The notes: generated from the sequence alone by a model not told the origin. 64,000 nucleotides of DNA from Imbricaverruca yamaguchii (GCA_034440575.1 JAOTOL010001472.1:601001-665000); one strand, 5' to 3'; positions 1-12,826 are shown, counted from the first letter of the stretch. Program-made: numbers and translations.

Positions 1-239
1 ATCAGAATGTAAGTGCTTATTTTGGGGACCAACAATTCAGTGCAGAATAGCTGATAGGTGACAACACACGGTACCTCATAATGTCATAACGTGTTCAGAT
101 TTAACAGCCACAAGGTCCCATCCTGAATGCAATTTGATGATTAGTTCTCTTCCTCCCACGTTTTCGGTTGACTAAGAAATCCGGATAACTGCTGAGCTTT
201 AATGCACCACATCGATTTGATTAGATACATTCCCAGATT

Positions 240-2040
240 GACTACCGAACGGAGATTATGTGTTCTTTTTAGGACCTTTCCGTTTTTCTTTGTCTATGAA
301 TGCGATTTGTGGGTCCACCCAATTATTGTTAGGGGCTTGGCACATTCTTGTGAACCTAGCGCTTTTTTAAAAAGTTGTATTGTTTGTTTTTGCACCGGCG
401 ATTTTTGTATGCATCAGCGCGCTTTTGCAAACCCCGAAGTGTTTATTTGGTGCCCGGTCTTTTTGTTCCTTTTCTAGGACCATGTCGATTTTTAGGACCT
501 TAGCCTGTTTTTTAGGCTCCTATGTGGTCTTAAAGCCCTGGTGTACTTGGAGGGACCGGTTGTGCCTGCTTTTTTAGCTGCCGGTGTAGCTACTTTGAGC
601 TGCAACTCATGTTTTAAGGTCAAGCCGCTTTTTGCCAAACTTGGTACGATTTGGAGGACCCAGTGCATTTTTGTCCTTCAATTGTGCTTTTAGGGTCCCG
701 CTGTGCTTATCTTGGGTTTCTCACTCACGTTTGTGGGACGCCAGGATGATATTGGGGCTCCGATATAATTTCCCGTGGTCCCGTCGCGACCTTTCCGGCC
801 CAGGCGCGCGGTTTCGGGTAGATCCGACGCAAGTTTTCTGTGCTGGACGTAATTTTTGGTGACTTCTGAAAGATGTAAAGCCCGAGCCACCACCCGATTT
901 TTCCAGCTCCCGACGATTTGTCATGTCTCGCCGCGATTTTTCGAGCACCGATACGTTTTACGGTGACAGGTATGCTATTTGCTAAGGCATCTGGTGGGTA
1001 TGTTTGGACAAAATAGTGATTTTCTTGGCTCGTACTTAGTTTTCGTATTTTGCGTCATATTTAATTTTCTAAATCTCTTTGTTTCGGAGAGCTCCGACTT
1101 GATTCTTATCGCGTTGTGATGCGACTTTGGGGCTACGCTGTGCTTATTCCGGGCCTCGACGCTAATTTTAGGGATACGGGATACCCGAGGGGAATGTTTC
1201 ATGCCCTGACCAGAACTTATGAGACTACCGACATAAATTGTTGGTCCCAATCACGATATTTGGGGGATCGGCGCTAGCTTGCTGGGCATGTACTTATATG
1301 TGCCCAAGTTAAATTTTTGCGTTCCCGGCCCATATTTTCGGGTCCGGTGCAAGTTTTTAGTGCCCACGGTATTTATTTTTAATCCCTACTTCTGGGGGCC
1401 CGATGCGAATTTATGGGGCCTCAGAACCATTCTTTGGGGAACCCCGGCGCAATTATTGGGTTTTGGGGAGTCCACATCTTCAGGATGGAGGGGGAATTCG
1501 CTTTCTTGGTATGCAACGGTGGCTGCTCAACGAGTTTCTTTTCAGCCAATAACACCCTTCAAGGTAGAAAGACCCTTATGAGAACTTTCTTTCACGACCT
1601 GTCCTGAATTTTCCAGTGTTCCGGTCTTCTCGATGGAGTCCTTTATGATTTTTGGTATCGACTTCTCTATTTGTAGGCCTCTTGCGTGATATTTTTGGGC
1701 CCCGTTACGATTCCTCGAGCTCCAATGCATATTTTCGTTGCTCCAAAGCGTTTCTTTTCCGGGCTCCGATGCGTTTTTGGGGTTTTTAGCGCATCATTGT
1801 GGCCGCAAAGTGACATTTCGGGTAGGAATTTATTTTTTGGAAGCTAGCTGCGAATTGTAGGTCTCTGACGCGACTTTTTGGGCCCCTAGTGTGATTTCCA
1901 AGGGCAGCGGTGCGACGTTTTTGGGTCTAAGTGCGATTTTTAGACCTTGTTGTTATTAGATAGGATGCCTATCGCGAGTTTTATAGCCTCGCCACGTCTT
2001 TGGGGACCCAACACGTTTTTATTTCTTTTGGGGAATTTGC
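240..2040. repeat. highly degenerate ~21-bp minisatellite
   Basis: Read by eye, this stretch is a chain of units of about 20-23 bp built on the pattern GTGCGATTTTTGGGCCCC. Clear neighbouring units lie at 1870-1950, where successive starts GCGACTTTTT, GTGATTTCC, GCGACGTTTT and GCGATTTTT are 21 bp apart, and at 680-860. Most units differ from each other by substitutions and small indels, so it is old. The short open frames inside it are not conserved and are not called as genes. Confidence 0.6.
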
Positions 2041-4279
2041 TGGGACACCAGAATTTTGCAGCTTAACAATGACGTCCATGGAGTACATCGCACAAAAGCG
2101 ACTTTGCTATGCCCATTTAACTGCTTGGACCTTAAGTAGTGTTCAGAAATATGTACCCTGCAATCGGCCTAAATTCATCCCATTCTTTTTGGGGTTCTTA
2201 AATTTCAGTCTGGACGCGCACACCACTGGACGATGAAAAGCCTTGATAGTAGTCCCCGTTGTAAATTGGTGTTCTAGCGCTTTCAGTCAAAATATCTTCA
2301 TTGAATAGATCCTGGGATGAGTCTTTGCTAGGCAGAGATTGTTGCATATACCATGAGCCCACCATATGACCGAACCATTTACGTTGAACGACATAATTTT
2401 AATTACATGTTTAACGTGCTGGCAATGCCACTAGGCAGCTACCCAGCTGAAGATCCACTCGGGTCAGTTGCCATGCCCGTGATGTGCCTTGTCAGGTCAC
2501 ATGACAAGCATAACTCGTCACTCATCACATCATCTCTTCATACCACTCCTCATGTGACCTTTTTAGGTCACATCACGAGCGCCTAATCCTCTCGGGGATT
2601 CTGAGATTCTGAGAGGCGTTCTCGCACTTAAAGTTGACGTAATAGGGTGCAGACTTCATCATTGTACCCATAATAAGTTATAGCAATAAGTATTTTGCTA
2701 CGTTGGGTGCCAGAACCGATATACCCAGGCATCTCACTCAAAAGGTTGGGTATCTGTGTGATATGCCAAACTGAAAATCCATTGAAACGTGGACATTTGT
2801 ACGTTATACTCCATACTACCGTCACGCAAGGTATGTATCGTGGCAGCACTTTTTATGCTTAAGTACTCAAAATACATGCAAATGTCGAAGTGTATGGCAG
2901 CTAGAACCATGACCCTATATAACATCAATATTACATCAATCATTACATCAACTCCTCAGTTAGTTAGGTTGTTGTAAGGTCATGTCTAAGAGTGCATGAC
3001 TTAAAACTGCACTCTTGGTCATGCACTCTTGGTCCAAGAGTGCATGACCAAGAGTGCCGCTCACGCTGTTTCACCTTAAGTTGTGTAACTAATATCAAAA
3101 ATGGGGCAAGTCACCTTTAATTTCACAGTTTTTTTTCTTGTCGAGAAAGCGTCTGGTTAACACCTATCTCCAGTCCGCATTCTCCAGGCTGAGTTCAGCA
3201 CTGCCTTGTCCAGTAGGGCCGGTCATCCGGAGACTTAATTCGGATGCAAGATGAATAGCAAAATTATCATGTACCACGGTCCTAGAAACCTCATGACATT
3301 TTTACTTTTTAAAGTAAAGCTTTGACACTGCGACGGTTCTTCAAAGCTTACGCATCGACCTCTGGCCCACAGAGTATAAAATGACCCGAACGTCCTAGGA
3401 CTGATTGCGTGACTGGTCATGATTGCGTGCGTTGGTGTATTCAGCAACTAACATTTATAGTGTTCTAGGACATTTATACCTTTCGAATGCTGGGCATCGG
3501 CATCCTTGTCGTCAACGGTATGATCGCTATCACTGAGACGCGTTGTTTTCATTGTTCATCGTTACGTTATGTTAGCGGAAGATGGAGTGGAGCACATATC
3601 ACCATCGTATGTGTGAGAAGAAAGCACAGTCTCATTAATATGCTGCTACTTCGCAAAATTGCATTTGGCTACGATCGCATTTCTCGCACTAATATCGCTC
3701 TTGGCTACGACTCAGGATACGTCAATGAAGTTCCGATATAGCTCGGACAATGGCTTAGCCAGGATTTGGTCCGGGGAGCCAAAGTTTGAAGAGGGCCCCC
3801 TGCCTACTTAGGGCCCGCCACCCACTTTTCCGAAACTCCTTCAATTTCGGTCACTTTTTTCAAAGGGTCCTTACGTTTTTTCTTTATAAATATATAAAAT
3901 GGTTAAATACTAGGGCGATTGAGGGACTCAGCGCAGGCTCGGCTAATGCGAGACCTGAAATAAATGTCCAGCAGTTTGGTACAAACCACAAAACTAACCG
4001 CTTAGCTGCCTGCAACAACCAAGAAAAGAAACTTATTACGAAAAATAAAAACCTTATCATATGCCCAGTGACGACTTGAATATGATGAGCTGGGATAAAA
4101 ATATGATTTCTCATTATACCGGATCGATTTTACACTTTTCCGAGGAGCATCCCACACGCAACATGGCTTGCATTAAAAAATGTAATTCCCCTACCCATTG
4201 ATAGGTAGGCAGGAGTGTCCTTCCCGTACTCGTGCGACCCGCGCGACGCGTAATCGTGCGACCTAATTACGTTAAATTT
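2041..4279. other. no gene recognised; AT-rich non-coding DNA
   Basis: No open frame here resembles a protein I know. The stretch holds a perfect palindrome at 3009-3057 and AGGTCA/TGACCT words around 2490-2575. It ends at the target duplication of LINE A. Confidence 0.5.
3009..3057. repeat. perfect 49-nt palindrome (24-bp arms, 1-nt centre)
   Basis: The arms 3009-3032 and 3034-3057 are exact reverse complements around a single T at 3033. Each arm contains GCACTCTTGG twice, so the palindrome is itself built of an internal 14-bp repeat. A looser extra copy of the arm (AGAGTGCATGAC) starts at 2989. The DNA could extrude a cruciform or the RNA fold as a long hairpin. Confidence 0.9.
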
Positions 4280-4294
4280 CAAGGGTGAGAAGTA
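4280..4294. repeat. target-site duplication, left side of LINE A
   Basis: CAAGGGTGAGAAGTA at 4280-4294 is repeated exactly at 18199-18213. The pair brackets LINE A together with the two LINEs nested in it. Confidence 0.9.
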
Positions 4295-4809
4295 CCCCAC
4301 CCCCCCCCCCCGACGAGGCACCACCTTTACGTGGTGGGGGAATTAAGTGCCCCACAGACCCGGCGACCATCATACCGGCGAGTGGTGAGACCAAGAGTGC
4401 CTCACTCGTCCTTCCGTCCATACGCTCCCATTTCAATGCCCATCTCATCCCAACACCCATGTCCTTCATCTAGCCCTGCAACACTAACTATCCATACTAT
4501 GAGCAGGCGGGGCAACCTCCCCGGGGCGGGCCCGTGGGGCCTCACGCTGGTCAAGTGGCAGGTCGCCTCGGGCTGCGGGCCTGGGTTTCCCAGTGCCTGT
4601 CGGCCCGGCCGGCCGGGGTCAAGGGGTGGGCGGCGCTGGATCCTGGTCGGGGTGGTGAGTCTCTCTCTCTCCCGGCCGGGCGAAGGCGCCGCCTGCCCCG
4701 TATAGCTCATCTGGTGTCTGACGACCTCCCGTCCGCGGGACACGGGCGTCCCCCCAGTAGGGCCTCTCTGTGGTGGGGCACCGGATGAGCAGAACAAAAC
4801 ATACAACAC

Positions 4810-6513
4810 ATGGCATCTACTAAACAAAAACACTTCCCTGGTCCCTCCCGTGAGGGCCAGGCCAATTCCTACTGCGGCCGAGATCGGTACACCTCTGCGG
4901 AGGGCACCCCGGTACCTCGTGTTCTTGTGTTCCGAGGGAGGAACAAAAGCCTCGCGTCCCTGTCCCCGGTTCAGAGGAGAGACGTCTGCGACAGGTTTGG
5001 TAACATTCTAAGATGTGACAAACTGAAAGATGGTGCACTAGAGGTGGAGTTCCTCGAAGTAAAGCAGCCAGCCAGAGCGCTTAAATCATCCGAGTTTGTA
5101 TACTATGTGCAGAGAGACGGGAAAGAGGAGAAGGAAATTGTTGCGATCACTGTGGAGCCTCAGGAAACAAAAAAAAAACACATCGCGTGGGGTGATAAAC
5201 TGCTACGATTTGAGGGAGGTATCGAAGATGAGATTGTCGAAGGACTGGCAAATTTCGGAGTCATCGCCGGGAGAAAAATGAAAGTGAAAAGAGGAGCAGA
5301 TTTCATTCCAACCAACAACATTATTTTGACATCTAACAGCACAGACATACCCCCCGAGATCAGAGTTGGCTACCTACGAGTAAAAGTAAGACAGTTTTTT
5401 CCCAAATCCAATGCGCTGCTTCAAAAGTCAAAAATTTGGACACACTACCCAATATTGCAGAAACCGCCCAGCTTGCAGCAAGTGTGCCTCCCATGAGCAT
5501 CCTTTTGAAAATTGCAATTCGGAGAACCCATTTTGTGCCAACTGCGGTGACGGACAGGAACCCCACACGTCGTTTGATGGTGCGTGCCCAAACTACATTA
5601 GAGAAAAGGAAATTATTTCACTTAAACACATCAACAAAGTAACATTCAGAGAAGCGAGAGAGTTATATGAAAGATCGCATCCCAGACAATCATACGCATC
5701 AAAGGCCAGGAACACCACGTTGCTTCCACAACACTTACAACCTGATAGGGCCGCCGAGCTGATCACCCAGCTCACAGCCCTTCTCCGAGCATTTGGAGTA
5801 CCTCTGGCGACACCAGAGAGGCAGGCGCAGCCCCTCACAAAATACCGCAACCACCGAGGTCCTACTCCCAGGTGAAGACACCGATAAACAGTCCAAGGCG
5901 TCATCTAGATCTGCCTCTGTGGGCGAGGAATGGACCCTGGTCACCCGGTTAAGAGGCCAGCTCGGTCCCCCTACCCAAGACTAGCCCCTCCCCCTCTGCC
6001 ACACCATTTACCTTTAAATCCCCGCCACTTACATCCCGTCCACCCTCCAGCCTCCCCTCCCCTCCCTCGCGCCCTACCACCACCCCTAAATCCATCCTAT
6101 ACACCTCCTCCCTCCCTGAATCCCCCCCCCTTCCTGAGAGCCGGGCCTCGCCATCGCCCTCACCCTCGTCATCTGCGCCTGCATCGCCATCCAAAAACGC
6201 GCACCGACCAAGCCAAATATCAGACGTCAGTTTACAATTACAGGAAGCCGAAAGGCGTGCCCACGAAGCCAAGCGAGCTCGGCTCGCTCAAATGGAAAAG
6301 GCCCGGGTCAAGAGCCGCCAAGGTACAGATATGGCGCCTCCCCCAAACTCAGCCACCCCGTCGCCGCGACGGCGAGTGGAGGAACCGGGGGGAACATCTG
6401 AAATGGGTCCTCCGCCTCCTCCGCAGCCGAGTGTCCCCCAGAAACGTGGGCTTCCTCCGTCTGAATCCCCGCCGTGGGGTAGCTCACAGAGGTCCCGCCC
6501 AAGGACAAATTGA
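4810..6513 (+). pseudogene. LINE A ORF1 (gag-like nucleic-acid-binding protein), frameshifted
   Basis: The product would coat LINE RNA in a ribonucleoprotein. The first open stretch, 4810-5496, aligns with LINE D ORF1 (for example RDVCDRFGNILRCDKLKDG against ACDKLGSVLRCEKLRDG). A second frame, 5411-5875, carries three cysteine-rich knuckles: CFKSQKFGHTTQYC (second Cys lost to Ser), CSKCASHEHPFENC and a CANC...C group, followed by FREARELYERSHPRQSYA, again shared with LINE D. The C-terminal part to 6513 is proline-rich and low complexity, ending in SQRSRPRTN like the end of LINE D ORF1. At least two frameshifts break it, near 5180 (A run) and 5410. The start at 4810 is the first ATG of the conserved frame. 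Confidence 0.8.
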
Positions 6514-6780
6514 CTCGGGCCTGATCCGAACTACCTCCCTGAATCCTCGATAGACTCTCCTTCGAGACAGGGCGCTGGGACTCTATCTTAAAACCGCATC
6601 CGACTTTTGGTAGCATTTGGTGTACCAACGATGACGTCCACACGTGAATATCTGGTTTGCGTTCTTTTCTTATTAACTAACCAATCTGTCGCTGGGTTTG
6701 TGGTATGCACTATCCAGTGTATATAACTATATCCTTTGACCACGCTGATGTTTTACTGTATTAACTTACTCACATCGTAG

Positions 6781-7959
6781 TTTTACAGTGGAACTGCAGG
6801 GGAATAAAATCCAGTTTCAATGACCTTCAGCATCTCTTAAGTTCCCGGACGCCGTCGGTTTTATGCATTCAGGAAACGAAACTGGCTCCAGGTGCTTCGT
6901 TTCAACTTAGAAATTACACTGTTTTACGAAAAGACGTACCGTCTAGCACTGTGTCGCATGGCGGTGTACTCATTGCTGTGCACAACTATATGCAGCATAT
7001 ACCTACCACCGGGCAGACTGTTTCCACTTCCCGATCTTTCTCAAACTGTAAATCAACTCACACCTCCGGTAATGGTGTATGGCCATTTTAATGCGCACCA
7101 CTCTCTTTGGGGCTCAGACACGATTACTAGCCGTGGACGTGCAATGGAACGTTTTATAAGCGATTTCCCTTTATGCATTCTTAACACGGGAATACCAACA
7201 CATATTACATTACCGACTGGACAGACGTCCGTGCTGGACCTCACTCTCTGTAGTCCAGAAATTGCACCTGTCTTAGAGTGGTCGGTTGATAGTGACCCAT
7301 ATAACAGCGACCACTTCCCTATTTACTCCCATTTCACTAATCGAGTCCCGGTTGGGCAACAACCTTCAAAGTGGCTATTTTACCGAGCCGACTTGGAGGC
7401 TTCCAAGCTAACCTTGAAAGCACCCTCCGCGACCACTGTGATGAATCTCCGTGGAAACATTCACTTCGGCGACCTTGCAGAGTGCCCAGCGGCACATCCC
7501 TCGATCATCGGGAACGTCCATTCAAGCACCAGTCCCATGGTGGTCCGATAAGTGTCTGGAGGCTATCCGTGCTAGGAAGAGGGCATTCCGTATATTTAAT
7601 AATAATAGCTGCACGTAGAATTTAATAGCTTTTCGCAAAGCACGAGCGCTCGCGCGACGCATTATTGCCGAGGCGAAACGAGACTCGTGGAAAGCCTAGG
7701 TAAGCACGTTAAATCGTTCTACGTCACTGTCTACTGTATGGTTCCGCATAAAGCGTTTCTCTGGGGAGCACGCTCCAGTTCCTCACCCTGTCTTGCACAT
7801 AGCAGGACAGGACATCATCGACCCGGAAGAAGTGGCTGACTAGATAGGGTGTGCTTTGTCCGCACGCTCGGAAAACACATGTAACGAACAATTTTTTGAG
7901 ATACAAGAATCGGTGCGAGGCACGTCCTCTTAATTTTTCCACCACAGACGTCCTCTAGT
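6781..7959 (+). pseudogene. LINE A ORF2, endonuclease part (APE-type), broken
   Basis: The N-terminal endonuclease nicks target DNA to prime reverse transcription. It begins near 6781 with VLQWNCRGIKSSFNDL and then CIQETKLAPG, the usual first blocks of this fold. The next part, in another frame (about 6990-7370), has the phosphodiesterase block as YGHFNAHHSLWGS (GDFN expected, so the catalytic Asp codon reads His or is lost here), then TSVLDLTLCSPE and NSDHFPIY. From 7620 the linker to RT continues (ARALARRIIAEAKRDSWKA) with stops. The frame ends where LINE B entered, and resumes at 11740. Confidence 0.8.
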
Positions 7960-7963
7960 GAAC

Positions 7964-8716
7964 GGCCGGGTGGCGGGCGCTTGACAGCGACCCCCGGCCG
8001 CTCCACGTTCTTTCATAGATTTATCCGGAACAAGACAACATTGTTACGGCATAGTGTGATTACGTACATCCTGAACATCGAACCGTGAATGTGTGACGCC
8101 GCCAAAAACTGGGAGTGCCTTAATCATCTGAAAACCGCTATATTAAGTTTCAATACCTCAACGGATACTGATGCTTGTAATGTGCGAGGGCGAGCCACAT
8201 CACCCAAGAGAACCCTCTTATGCGTGAGGCAAGATTCGTAATTAAGCCAAGTTCCCGGTCCTGTCATCAAAATTTCATGATCAGTGCGAGCATATGAGAA
8301 AACGGCAAAAAAAAACAGAACTATCGTCATGTCCACCAGCCGCAGAACAGCCACCAGTCGGAAACGCGCATCCATACCAACATCAATCGTTTCGCACCTC
8401 TCTACCCCCGTCAACACCGCCCCCTAGAACAGCCGCCACAGATGTCTACGTGTCTGGAGGTCCGGACCGACCCCGGCCAGCCGCGCCCGGCCGCAGCCGG
8501 CGCTAAAGAAAACAGCGCCGAGCCGCCCCCTGGCCTGGTCCACCCCGCCGAATCGGTCCCGGTCGGACGCCGGCGACGGCTGAGGAGGCGAGGATGCCGG
8601 GGCGGACAACAAGTGAAGAGAAGAGCCATTGAACGAGCAAAACTATCAGCTCAAAGGAGTGCTGCTCTGCATGCCACTCCCGGCACTGGGGAAGCCCCCC
8701 GTCGTGTGGAGTGCCG
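7964..8716 (+). other. 5' module of LINE B, shared with LINE C
   Basis: 7964-8716 aligns over its full length with 12831-13581, at high identity by eye and with almost no length change. The match stops sharply after GTGGAGTGCCG in both; downstream the endonuclease coding sequences are only distant relatives. It holds the promoter/5' UTR and an arginine- and proline-rich leader frame (8442 onward, RRRRLRRRGCRGGQ). Confidence 0.85.
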
Positions 8717-11624
8717 TAGACAAGATCGTAGACGTAGCAGTATCCAGCAGACCCGTCATCAGAGGCGGCCACCCACAGATGCCAACAGAGTGACCGCTCC
8801 GGCCACCTATAATTTAGGACACATTAACGCATGGTCCCTCGCCCCGAAGCTTAACCTTGTCAACGACCTGCTTCAGGACCACGACCTGGATGTACTGGCG
8901 GTCTCGGAAACATGGTTAACGCTGGAAGTACTGGAAAGAGCGCTAGTTTTCCTGGGTATTCGATAACCAGACGCGACCGGGAGACGCCCGCCGACCCCAA
9001 CGCCGACAAGATTCGGGGTGGAGGAGTTGCTCTGATCATCCGCGACTCACTCCGAGCCGTGAGGCTCAACATCGGGGGATCAGACACACAACTGGGGTCG
9101 CTGTGGATGTCAGTGGGCGGGAGAGGAAGACGGACGGTGACAGTGGGGTGACCTACCGACCCACCAGATCAGCCACCATCCGCGTCACTGACCTGATCGA
9201 GCGCCAGCTCCGGGAAGCAGTCTCGCGAGGACATCCAGTGCTGGGTCTTGGAGACTACAACCTGAACTTACTGGAAAGAGCACAGAGCGCTGCATCACGC
9301 CGTTTTTTGTCCTCACTCAACGACTTGAACCTGAGGCAGCTCGTGCGAGAGCCAACCCACCTCCTCCCCAGACCGTCTCTGCTAGACGTAGCCATCACGA
9401 ACCTGCCCGAGGGGAAGGCGACAGCCACTGTCCTACCGGAGCCCGTGGCAGATCACCTGCCGGTCTTGCTCAGGGGCGAGGTCAGGAGGCAGCGGAACAG
9501 GCCACTGCGACCCGTTACCAGAAGGCTGTGGGCGAAGATGGATTGGGACGCACTCTGCCTGCACTTCATCACCACCGATTGGCAGCTAATGTACGACCGC
9601 GCCGACATTGACGGCAAGCTCGAAACCTTCATGCGCATCTGGAACGCAGCCGTGGACCTGCACTGCCCGCTGGTGACAAGCAGGATCCGGCACCCTAACT
9701 GTTCGTGGCTGCGCAACGATCCCGGCATTGATGCTGCAAAAGAGGACTGTCGCAAGACGTGCGAGGTCTGGAGGAGGAGCGAAGATGACGACTCCGCACG
9801 CCAGGAGTACCGGAGATGCAAGAATGGGCTCATGAGCGAGCAGATCAGGGCCAGGCGCGAGTTCTTGTGCGCGGACATGCTGACCGATCGGCGCTCATTC
9901 TGGAGCCGAATAAAGCATTTCGGTCTCCGTCCCGCGGCAGGCCTCCCAGGCAGAGACGACGACACCACGGAAAGGGCAGACGACTTCAACGCCCACTTCG
10001 CGGCGGTGGGAGCCCGTATTGCTGAGGAGGCGGGACGAGCCGGCGACATAGAGCAGTGCCCACCCAGACCACCCGGAGTGTGCGCCTCTGCTCTTGTGTT
10101 GAGTCCCGCCACGCTCCCCGAGTTGTCGAAGGCCATAAGCCGTATGAGCACGTCTCGAGCGGTGGGAGTTGATGGCGTACCATTGTTTGCAGTCAAGCGA
10201 TGTTTTGCAGTGATCGGCCCGCACCTGCTCCACCTCGTCAACACATCCATAACCTCACAAACCTTCCCGAGTGCTTGGAAAGTCGCCCGCGTCACTCCCA
10301 TTCACAAATCTGGTACGCGAGATGATGTGAACAACTTTCGGCCTATCTCGAATCTCTCTGTTCTCTCCAAAATCACGGAAAAGGTTGTTTGCTCCCAACT
10401 TGTGGCTTATCTGTTGTCGAACAATATTCTGTCCCCGTTTCAGTACGCCTACCGCCCCGGTCATTCGACGGAGGACGCCTTGTTCGACGCTGTCGAATGG
10501 ATCTCTAGAGCCATCGACATTGGTCACATTGCGTCGTTAACGACGATTGATTTAGTAAGGCCTTCGACAGCGTTGACCATGGCGTTCTCCTGAGTAAGCT
10601 GGGGTGGTACGGCATCCCGTCCCCGTGGTTCAAAAGTTACCTCTCCGATCGGAAGCAGATGGTCTCGGGCGGCTCCTCCACACTCCTCCTGACCCACGGT
10701 GTCCCTCAGGGTTCTATCGTTGGGCCGATCCTGTTCCTCCTCTTCATCAATGATCTACCCTCCTTCCTTCCTCACGGTCGCCTTGTGGCCTACGCTGACG
10801 ACACCGACCTCCTAGACCACTCTGCTCCTGACGTCAGCCTCTCCCACCTTCGGTTGCGGGTTGAGGAATCTCTCCATGCACTCCAAAAGTGGTTCCAGTC
10901 CAATAGTCTCAAAATGAACCCGGACAAGACTTGCTTCACCATTCTTGGCACGAGATCTTCTCTACAAAAAGCTTCAGGTTTTCACACCATGATCTCGGAA
11001 AAATCCATCCACCCGGCCCCAACAGTGAAAGTGCTCGGAGTATTCCTCGACCAGCAGCTGACGTGGGAAAAGCACATATCCTCCATCATTTGGAAGTGCA
11101 CCGCCATCATCGTGTCCCTCTTCAAATTCCGGCAGCACTTCACCCCTGAAGTCCTGAAGCTCCTCATCCAAGTCCATGTGTTCACCCATATCCTTTACTG
11201 CCTTTCCGTGTGGGGTGGGGCAGATGCGTGCCGCATGAAGCGAGTGCAGAATTGCATAAACTTCGCAGCTAGGCTGGTCACTGGAAGACGGAAGCACGAC
11301 CACATCTCGTCCTCTCTGCGCGAGTTGGGCTGGGATAAGATTGAGGAGATGGTGCGACACCGTGACCTATGCAACGCACACAAAGCCGTACACGGCGCGA
11401 ACTGCCCGCCTGCCATCAGGGAAATGTTCGTTGAACGCTCGGCTGTGTCGGAGAGAAGCACTCGTGCTACCGATGCTAGGGCACTTCACCTGCAACGGTG
11501 TAGGTTAACAGCTACCCAGCGGGGCTTCTCCTACCGCTCCACTCTCCAGTGGAATTCGCTTTCCGGTGAAGCATGCGACGCAACTAGCCGTGCAACATTC
11601 GTGCGTGCAATCAGCATCAACTAG
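8442..11624 (+). pseudogene. LINE B ORF2: endonuclease-reverse transcriptase, three 1-nt lesions
   Basis: The polyprotein would nick target DNA and copy LINE RNA in place. After a basic leader comes the endonuclease: YNLGHINAWSLAPKL, VLAVSETWL (catalytic Glu), LGLGDYNLNLLERA (GDYN), SLLDVAITN and VADHLPVLL. The RT follows: NNFRPISNLSVLSKITEKVV, QYAYRPGHSTEDAL, KAFDSVDHGVLL (motif A), HGVPQGSIVGPILFLLFIND (motif B) and LVAYADDTDLL (YADD active site), then the thumb and the LQWNSLS end. The frame is cut only by single-base losses near 8935, 9150 (G run) and 10553 (just before KAFDS). All catalytic residues seen are intact, so the copy is young, or some indels may be sequencing errors. It stops at 11622-11624. 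Confidence 0.88.
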
Positions 11625-11739
11625 GTAGCTAGGTGCTTTACAATTGTATCTAACGTGATGGCAGGAATGTAATCAGTTGACTAGGTATTTCGTGAGTTCC
11701 ACCATGTGGCAGTGCCTAATAAATGACTTGACTTCTAGT

Positions 11740-12826
11740 ACAGCACACCATTCTCCATTCCTGAATTAACCGCAGCAATCGGCACACTCAAGAGTGTGGC
11801 AGAGGGTCCTGACACTCTGCATAATGATATCATAAAACGTTTACCAGCTGCTGCTTTAGACACACTTTTGGAAGCCCTAAATGCAATGTGGACATCGGGC
11901 ACATTTCCGCCTTCATGGCGGGAGGCAATTCTAGTCCCTACGTAACCAAATAAATCTGGCATGGATCCATTACATTACCGTCCCATCTCACTGACCTGCT
12001 CCCTGTGTAAACTGTTTGAAAAAAATGGTGAATGTCCGATTGATGTGGTTTTTAGAACATAACAATCTCCTTACTGCGATACAAAGTGGGTTTCGAAAAC
12101 ACCGTAGCACACTTGACCACATTTTAACACTCGACTCAGTTGTGCGCTCTGGTTTCATGAAATGCCACCACACAGCAATAATATTTTTTACATTGACGGC
12201 GCATATGACACGGCGTGGCGTCACGGTATTCTGATGAAGGTGCACAATATGGGAATCAGAGGTCCCATGGGTGTCTTCTTGTCCAATTTTCTGTCTTCCA
12301 GAACTTTTCGCGTTAGAATAGGTAGCTCCCTACTCCACCCCTAGGTAGATCCCTGGCACTTTTTCACAAGTTAACGGAGTTCCGCACGGGACCGTACTGA
12401 GCGTTGTGTTGTTTGCTATTTCAATTAATGACGTGGGTACATTGCTGCCAACTTCCGTAGGGAGAGCGCTTTTCGTGGATGATTTCGCCATATGGTCCTC
12501 TTCACGCTCTGTGTATACGGTTGAGAGACAACTCCAGATGGCTCTTCGGAAGGTGCAGGATTGGTGCAACAAAACCGGTTTCGTTATGTCCACATCGAAA
12601 ACCACCGCTATCCACTTCTGCCGCAAACGCTCTTGTACTGATCCCGTGATCATTCTCAATGGACGCCATGTACCATTCAAGCCAGCTGCCAAGTTTCTGG
12701 GTGTGTGGATGGATCGTCGACTGACATACACTACTCACATCAACGATCTTGCACAGAAATGTGCAAAGCGACTACAGATAATGTGTACAGTTTCTAGATG
12801 TTCGTATGGAGCAGACTTTGCAGATT
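11740..12826 (+). pseudogene. LINE A ORF2, reverse-transcriptase part
   Basis: This continues LINE A after the LINE B insertion: FSIPELTAAIGTLKSVAEGP, FPPSWREAILVP, a stop at 11943, then LHYRPISLTCSLCKLFEK, AIQSGFRKHRSTLDHILTL, AYDTAWRHGILMKV and, after more breaks, LFVDDFAIWSSS (F-V-D-D form of the active site) and AAKFLGVWMDRRLTYTTHI. Next to the motif A block the catalytic Asp codon has lost its G in a T run (near 12190). It ends at YGAD, where LINE C entered; LINE D continues here with RHSLLLLYRSLIRSKFD, exactly what resumes at 16717 in LINE A. Confidence 0.85.

Larger units (their letters stand above)
7960..11733 (+). mobile_element. LINE B: CR1/L2-like non-LTR retrotransposon inserted in LINE A
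   Basis: The 5' start is near 7960 and the 3' end has AATAAATGACTTGACTT. TCTAGT lies on both sides (7954-7959 and 11734-11739). Removing the insert joins LINE A so that NFSTTDVL reads on into YSTPFSIPELTAAI, matching LINE D in this place, which proves the nesting. The first 750 bp are shared almost base for base with LINE C. Confidence 0.88.

Noticed and set aside
4402..4833. - strand frame of 143 codons and overlapping + frames
   Set aside because: They lie in the GC-rich 5' UTR of LINE A, which LINE D shares; no domain.
5930..6553. 207-codon proline/arginine-rich frame
   Set aside because: Low-complexity shadow of the C-terminal part of LINE A ORF1; other frames are open too.
9453..10301. 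- strand frame of 282 codons
   Set aside because: Shadow of LINE B ORF2, which shows endonuclease and RT motifs on the + strand.
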